Shown here: positions 59,753 to 64,000 of the stretch, piece after piece
Position numbering within the stretch: position 1 is the first letter of the stretch
Layout of the letters: the number at the start of each line of letters is the position of its first letter
DNA from: JBHIBC01 sp046758905
Lineage (GTDB): Bacteria > Acidobacteriota > Polarisedimenticolia > Gp22-AA2
Length of the DNA: 64,000 bases
Assembly: GCA_046758905.1 (NCBI GenBank)
Contig: JBHIBC010000006.1
Location: 1 to 64,000 of the forward strand
Reading direction: 5' to 3'
Made by a program: the position numbers and the translations under genes
The notes under the pieces: model-generated
Database searches by the model: none
Told to the model about the DNA's origin: nothing
The model's input: only the letters and a program-made list of their open reading frames with translations

Positions 59753-60927
59753 TCGCCTGGGCGTTGCTGCTGGCGGCCGCCGCGGCCGGCCCTTCCGCCG
59801 CCTGCACGCTCTGCCATCCCGCGGTCCGGGTCGAGTTCGAGCAGGGCGTCCATCGCCGGGAAGGGGTCACCTGCGTCTCCTGCCACGGCGGCGACCCGGG
59901 CGCGGTGTCCGTCGAGGCGGCGCACCGGGGCGCCTTCCGCGGCGTGCCGCGGCGCCGCGACATCCCGAAGCTGTGCGCCTCGTGCCACGCGGACATCGCC
60001 CTGATGCGCCCGTACAACCTGCCGGCGGATCAGTACGCCCTCTACGAGACCTCGCGCCACGGCCTGCTGCTCGCGCAGGGCAACGAGCGGGTCGCGGTGT
60101 GCACCGATTGTCACGGGGCGCACGAGATCCGCCGGCCCGACGATCCCAGAAGCAGCGTCTTCCGCCGCAACATCCCGCGGACCTGCGCCCGCTGCCACGC
60201 CGACCCGTCGCGCATGGGAGGCACCGGGCCGCGGGACGACCCCTACCGGGACTACGCCGAGGGCGTGCACGGCCGGGCCTTCCTGACGCGGGACAACCTC
60301 TCGGCCCCCGACTGCTCCTCCTGCCACGGCGCCCACGGCGCCGCGCCGCCCGGCTTCGGGGACATCGACAAGGTGTGCGGCCAGTGTCACGCCACGACCC
60401 GGGCCTATTTCCTGGAAGGCCCGCACTACGCGGCCATGCGGGAGGCCGGCCTGCCCGAGTGCGCCTCCTGCCACGACCATCACCGGATCGGGCCGGCCGA
60501 CCTGTCGGCGCTGGACTCGGCCTGCGTGGCCTGCCACGAGGAGGGCTCGGACCAGCTGGAGGTGGCCGCCGCCATGCGGACGCTGTTCACCGCGGCGGCC
60601 GAGGAGATCGACAGGGCGCGAGCCCTGGTGGAGCGCGCCGCCGCCATCCCCCTCTACGTGGGGGACTACGAGGCCGGCCTCGAGGACGCCCGGACGGCCC
60701 TGATGGAGTCCTTCCCGGTGATGCACTCGCTCGACGTGCAGCGCGTCCAGGACTTCACGCTGCGGGCGCGCTCGATCGCGACCGCGATCCAGTCGGAGAT
60801 CGAGGGCAAGCTCGAGGGCCGCGCGTGGCGGCGGGTCGGGCTGATGCTCTTCTGGTTCTACCTGCTGCTGACGGTCGCGATCCTCGTCCGCTTCCGCCGG
60901 CGCGCGGCGGCGGAGGCCCTCCGGTGA
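59749..60927 (+). CDS. Membrane-anchored nonaheme cytochrome c, module 2
   Basis: 392 residues from ATG 59749, overlapping the cytochrome b stop (ATGA). Nine motifs: CTLCH, CVSCH, CASCH, CTDCH, CARCH, CSSCH, CGQCH, CASCH and CVACH, then a helical stretch and a C-terminal membrane helix (LMLFWFYLLLTVAILVRF). Same plan as the 54682 product, with shared CTDCHGAHxIR and ETCA/RTCARCHAD segments. It should be the electron acceptor of the module 2 complex. The stop overlaps the next GTG. Confidence 0.88.
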   Translation: MIAWALLLAAAAAGPSAACTLCHPAVRVEFEQGVHRREGVTCVSCHGGDPGAVSVEAAHRGAFRGVPRRRDIPKLCASCHADIALMRPYNLPADQYALYETSRHGLLLAQGNERVAVCTDCHGAHEIRRPDDPRSSVFRRNIPRTCARCHADPSRMGGTGPRDDPYRDYAEGVHGRAFLTRDNLSAPDCSSCHGAHGAAPPGFGDIDKVCGQCHATTRAYFLEGPHYAAMREAGLPECASCHDHHRIGPADLSALDSACVACHEEGSDQLEVAAAMRTLFTAAAEEIDRARALVERAAAIPLYVGDYEAGLEDARTALMESFPVMHSLDVQRVQDFTLRARSIATAIQSEIEGKLEGRAWRRVGLMLFWFYLLLTVAILVRFRRRAAAEALR

Positions 60928-62660
60928 CACCCGGCGGCGGGCCGGGCCGGCTGCGCGCGCTCCTGCGGAGCGGCTCGCTCAGGATGATGGGGCTGAGCGT
61001 GGGGCTGGCCGCGGGGCTGGCGCTGGTGGCGGCGGGGACCGCCATGGAGGTGAGCAGCCGGCCCGCCTTCTGCGGCTCCTGCCACGTCATGACGCCCTAC
61101 TACGAGTCGTGGAGGGCGTCGACGCACCGCAACGTCGCCTGCGTGGAGTGCCACATCCCGCCGGGCATCACCGCCGAGCTCCGGAAGAAGTACGAGGCGC
61201 TGGCGATGGTGGCCCGCTACTTCACGGGGACTTACGGGACCAACCCCTGGGCCGAGATCGACGACGCCGCCTGCCTGAGGTGCCACGAGCGCAGGCTGCT
61301 GAGGGGGCGAGAGCTGTTCGGCGACGTCCTCTTCGACCACTCGGCCCACCTGGCGGGCATGCGCCGCGGCAAGACCCTGCGCTGCACCTCCTGCCACTCG
61401 CAGATCGTCCAGGGGAGCCACATCACCGTCACCGCCTCCACCTGCATCCTGTGCCACTTCAAGGGGCGGGAATCCGGGACCGGGACCGCCCGCTGCACCC
61501 TGTGTCACGACGTTCCGGACGCGGAGATCCGGCGCGGGACGCCCACCTTCAGCCACGCCGACGTGGCGCGCTACGGCATGGACTGCACCTGGTGTCACGC
61601 CCGTCCCGAGGGGAGCGACGGCGACGTGCCGCGGGAGCGCTGCCTCACCTGCCACAACGAGCCGGCGCACCTGGCGGAGTACGGGCGCGCGGCGCTCCTG
61701 CACCGAACCCACGTCAGCGAGCACAAGGTCGACTGCATGAACTGCCACCTGGAGATCCGGCACGTGGGGGAGCCCCGGATCGAGCGCGCCGTGAGCGCCT
61801 GCGGCTCCTGCCATCGCGCCGGGCACTCGCCGCAGCTGATGCTCTACAGCGGGATCGGCGGCAGGGGCCTGCAGCCGATGCCGAGCCCCATGTTCCTGGC
61901 GGGAGTGCGCTGCGAAGGGTGCCACATCGCGCTGCCCGGCCGGGAGTCGGAGGTCCACCGCGCCGACGAGGTCTCCTGCATGTCCTGTCACGGGCCGGGC
62001 TACCTGCCGATCTACGAGACCTGGAAGAGGGGCGTCGCGGCGCGCGCCGGCGCGCTGCGGCGGCAGATGGAGCGCACCCGACGGAGGCTGGACGGCGCGG
62101 CCCCGGCCCGGCTCGCCGACGCGCTGTTCAACCTGGAACTGGTGACGCGCGGGCGGGGCGTGCACAACGTCGACTACTCGTTCGCGCTGCTGGAGAAGGC
62201 CCGCGCCGACATGAACGCGGCGCGCGAGTCGGCCGGCCTCTCCGCTCTGCCGCGCCCCTGGCCGGAGGCCGCCGTGGAGTCGCCCTGCCTGCGCTGCCAC
62301 CAGGGGATCGAATCCGGCCGGGGGAGGTTCCTCGACCGGGCCTTCCGGCACGACGTGCACCTCGCGCGGGCGCGTCTCGAGTGCGCGGCGTGCCACCGCC
62401 CGCACGAGGAGCGTCCCCCCGGCGAGGTGGTGCGGTTCGGCGCCGGGGGCTGCGCCTCGTGCCACCACCGCGATCCGGCGGCGGCCTGCGCCCCCTGCCA
62501 TGCCGGGGTCCGGAGGGGGACGGTGCCGAGCCCGCTGGGGCCGTTCGACCACGCCTTCCACCTCGACGAGATGGAGCTGGACTGCGGCGGCTGCCACCTG
62601 CCGGGACCGGGAGGGAGGCCGCGCCTCGACCGGGAGATCTGCGCCAGCTGTCACGGCTGA
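60924..62660 (+). CDS. Eighteen-heme NapC/NirT-anchored cytochrome c
   Basis: 578 residues from GTG 60924. One N-terminal membrane helix (LSVGLAAGLALVAAGTAM) leads to FCGSCHVMTPYYESWRAS and CVECHIPPG, the NapC/NirT quinol-dehydrogenase signature. A further 16 CXXCH motifs follow, to the terminal CASCHG, making 18. Hemes 1-12 form one block and 13-18 a second, separated by ~90 helical residues without hemes. NapC-type proteins normally have four or five hemes. It may oxidise quinol directly or be the periplasmic wire of module 2. Last gene of the operon; the convergent tnaA-like gene ends two bases later. Confidence 0.88.
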   Translation: MTPGGGPGRLRALLRSGSLRMMGLSVGLAAGLALVAAGTAMEVSSRPAFCGSCHVMTPYYESWRASTHRNVACVECHIPPGITAELRKKYEALAMVARYFTGTYGTNPWAEIDDAACLRCHERRLLRGRELFGDVLFDHSAHLAGMRRGKTLRCTSCHSQIVQGSHITVTASTCILCHFKGRESGTGTARCTLCHDVPDAEIRRGTPTFSHADVARYGMDCTWCHARPEGSDGDVPRERCLTCHNEPAHLAEYGRAALLHRTHVSEHKVDCMNCHLEIRHVGEPRIERAVSACGSCHRAGHSPQLMLYSGIGGRGLQPMPSPMFLAGVRCEGCHIALPGRESEVHRADEVSCMSCHGPGYLPIYETWKRGVAARAGALRRQMERTRRRLDGAAPARLADALFNLELVTRGRGVHNVDYSFALLEKARADMNAARESAGLSALPRPWPEAAVESPCLRCHQGIESGRGRFLDRAFRHDVHLARARLECAACHRPHEERPPGEVVRFGAGGCASCHHRDPAAACAPCHAGVRRGTVPSPLGPFDHAFHLDEMELDCGGCHLPGPGGRPRLDREICASCHG

Positions 62661-62662
62661 CG

Positions 62663-64000
62663 TCACCCGGAGACCGGCCGGAACCTCGCCGTGAAGTGCC
62701 TCAGGTACGGCGGCGCCCAGGTGATCTCGACGCCGCGCAGCCGATCGGCCCGGCGCGCGACGTCGGCGCAGATCTCCAGGATCCGGTCGACGTGGCTCTG
62801 GGTGTACACCCGCCTCGGCAGCGCCAGCCGCACCAGCTCCCAGCGCGCCGGCGCGAACCGCCCGTCCTCCTCCCGCCCGAACATCACGCTGCCGATCTCG
62901 CAGCTGCGGATCCCCCCGGCGAGGTACAGCTCGCAGACGAGCGCCTGGCCCGGATAGCGTTCCCGGGGGATCTGGGGAAGGAAACGGCTCGCGTCGATGA
63001 ACACGGCGTGGCCCCCGGGCGGCTGCACGGTCGGGACCCCCAGATCGTTGAGCCCCTTGGCCAGATACCGGACCGTCGCCAGACGGTACTCCAGGTACGA
63101 CTCGTCCAGGACCTCGCGCAGGCCGACGGCGAGCGCCTCCAGATCGCGGGCGGCGCAGCCGCCGTAGGTGGGGAACCCCTCGGTGAGGATGAGCAGGTTA
63201 CGGGCCTCCGCGGCGAGCCGGTCGTCGTTCAGTGCCAAAAACCCCCCCATGTTGACCAGCCCGTCCTTCTTGCCGCTGAGGATGCAGCCGTCGGCCAGCC
63301 GGAAGACCTCTCGGGCGATCTCCGCCGCGGGGCGCTCCCGCTGGCCGGGCTCGTAGAGCTTGATGAGATAGGCGTTCTCCGCGAACCGGCAGGCGTCCAG
63401 GATGAACGGGATGCCGTGGGCCCGCAGGATCTTGGAGCAGGCACGGATGTTCTCGAGGCTGACCGGCTGGCCTCCGCCCGTATTGTTGGTGATCGTCAGC
63501 ATCCCGAGGGGGATGCGGTCGCGCCGGCGGCGGCAGAGGTCCTCCAGGCGGTCCAGGTCGATGTTTCCCTTGAAGGGCCTGGTCGATCCGGTGTCGGAGG
63601 CCTCGCCGACGACTAGGTCGAGCGCCTCGCCGCGGTCGTACTCGATGTTGGCGCGGGTGGTGTCGAAGTGGCTGTTGTTCGGCACGACCGAGCCCTCCCT
63701 CACGGTGATCTGGAAGAGGATGCGCTCGGCGGCGCGCCCCTGATGGGTCGGGATGATGTGCCGGTAGCCGGTCAGCTCGCGCACCGCGTCCTCGAAGCGG
63801 CGGAACGAGCGCGACCCCGCGTACGACTCGTCGCCGACCATGATGGCCCCCCACTGGGCCGTGCTCATGGCGGAGGTGCCCGAATCGGTGAGCAGGTCGA
63901 AGGTCACGACCCCGGCCGGCAGGGCGAACACGTTGTAGCCGGCGCGCGCGAGGTGTCCCTCGCGCTCCTCGCGCGTCGTCAGCGCGATGGGCTCCACCAC
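62663..64000 (-). CDS. tnaA: Tryptophanase-type beta-eliminating lyase, 5' end beyond the window
   Basis: 445 residues are visible. The reading frame runs to the right edge and the family usually starts about 20 residues earlier, so the start is outside. It is a PLP enzyme: the Schiff-base lysine is K245 in ILSGKKDGLVNMGG, and other family blocks are LLTDSGTSAMS, GDESYAGSRSF and EGFPTYGG. Where tyrosine phenol-lyase has an Arg (MERG), this protein has CEIGS like tryptophanase, so I favour cleavage of tryptophan to indole, pyruvate and ammonia. It converges head-on with the cytochrome operon. Confidence 0.88.
   Translation of the reverse strand: MVEPIALTTREEREGHLARAGYNVFALPAGVVTFDLLTDSGTSAMSTAQWGAIMVGDESYAGSRSFRRFEDAVRELTGYRHIIPTHQGRAAERILFQITVREGSVVPNNSHFDTTRANIEYDRGEALDLVVGEASDTGSTRPFKGNIDLDRLEDLCRRRRDRIPLGMLTITNNTGGGQPVSLENIRACSKILRAHGIPFILDACRFAENAYLIKLYEPGQRERPAAEIAREVFRLADGCILSGKKDGLVNMGGFLALNDDRLAAEARNLLILTEGFPTYGGCAARDLEALAVGLREVLDESYLEYRLATVRYLAKGLNDLGVPTVQPPGGHAVFIDASRFLPQIPRERYPGQALVCELYLAGGIRSCEIGSVMFGREEDGRFAPARWELVRLALPRRVYTQSHVDRILEICADVARRADRLRGVEITWAPPYLRHFTARFRPVSG

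Noticed and set aside
62663..64000. Tyrosine phenol-lyase as the identity of the PLP lyase
   Set aside because: The Arg that binds the phenol ring in that enzyme (MERG context) is Ile here (CEIGS), as in tryptophanase.
1..64000. CRISPR arrays, tRNA/rRNA genes, insertion sequences, phage genes
   Set aside because: I looked for regular direct repeats, cloverleaf-like ends and transposase motifs by eye and found none; no claim is made beyond visual inspection.

Overview
The window is one GC-rich contig from a Gram-negative bacterium. It encodes OmpA-type and beta-barrel outer-membrane proteins, many lipoproteins, a quinol-oxidising alternative complex III and a large set of multiheme c-type cytochromes. 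Genes are packed with 4-base start/stop overlaps, and GTG and TTG starts are common. These traits fit an Acidobacteriota-like or similar soil/sediment lineage with anaerobic or metal-respiring capacity. There is no rRNA or other marker gene here, so the phylum is inference only.

Layout. Positions 1-5.2 kb hold the end of an OmpA-family protein, a two-domain M16 peptidase, a small NTF2-like lipoprotein, an O-methyltransferase and a membrane protein. 5.4-10.9 kb is a catabolic operon (aldehyde dehydrogenase, two enoyl-CoA hydratases, a medium-chain dehydrogenase, an amidohydrolase). 10.9-24.9 kb carries a receiver-PilZ protein, a secreted matrixin-type protease with a partner, QueF with an aldehyde dehydrogenase, a long di-heme peroxidase-like protein, a hybrid histidine kinase and an aconitase-family fusion. 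25.2-35.0 kb is a minus-strand transport block: a four-gene sugar-type ABC importer, a MacB-like export system (adaptor, ATPase, two FtsX permeases) and a SPASM radical-SAM protein.

35.3-62.7 kb is the centre of interest. It starts with a Cys-rich monoheme protein and a c554-like tetraheme carrier, followed by a complete alternative complex III (ActA-F). Next comes a six-gene set of NHL proteins, 'FCHTPH' cytochromes and a beta-barrel, which looks like an outer-membrane electron conduit. Last is a ten-gene operon: a second tetraheme carrier, then two copies of a Rieske / cytochrome b / nine-heme cytochrome module. One copy ends in a 13-heme protein fused to a b561-type membrane domain, the other in an 18-heme NapC/NirT-anchored protein. 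From 36.7 to 62.7 kb I count 86 CXXCH motifs plus two CX3CH motifs. The second cytochrome b lacks a heme-ligand histidine and has PPWY for PEWY. Three near-consensus sigma-54 promoters (GG-N10-GC, each with GGCACG) sit in front of the cytochrome/NHL genes, one with a perfect CRP/FNR-type palindrome downstream. My reading is a sigma-54-controlled route from the quinol pool through ACIII and unusual Rieske/b complexes to periplasmic multihemes and the cell exterior. That function is inferred.

The window ends inside a minus-strand tryptophanase-type lyase. I saw no tRNA, rRNA, CRISPR array, insertion sequence or phage gene.
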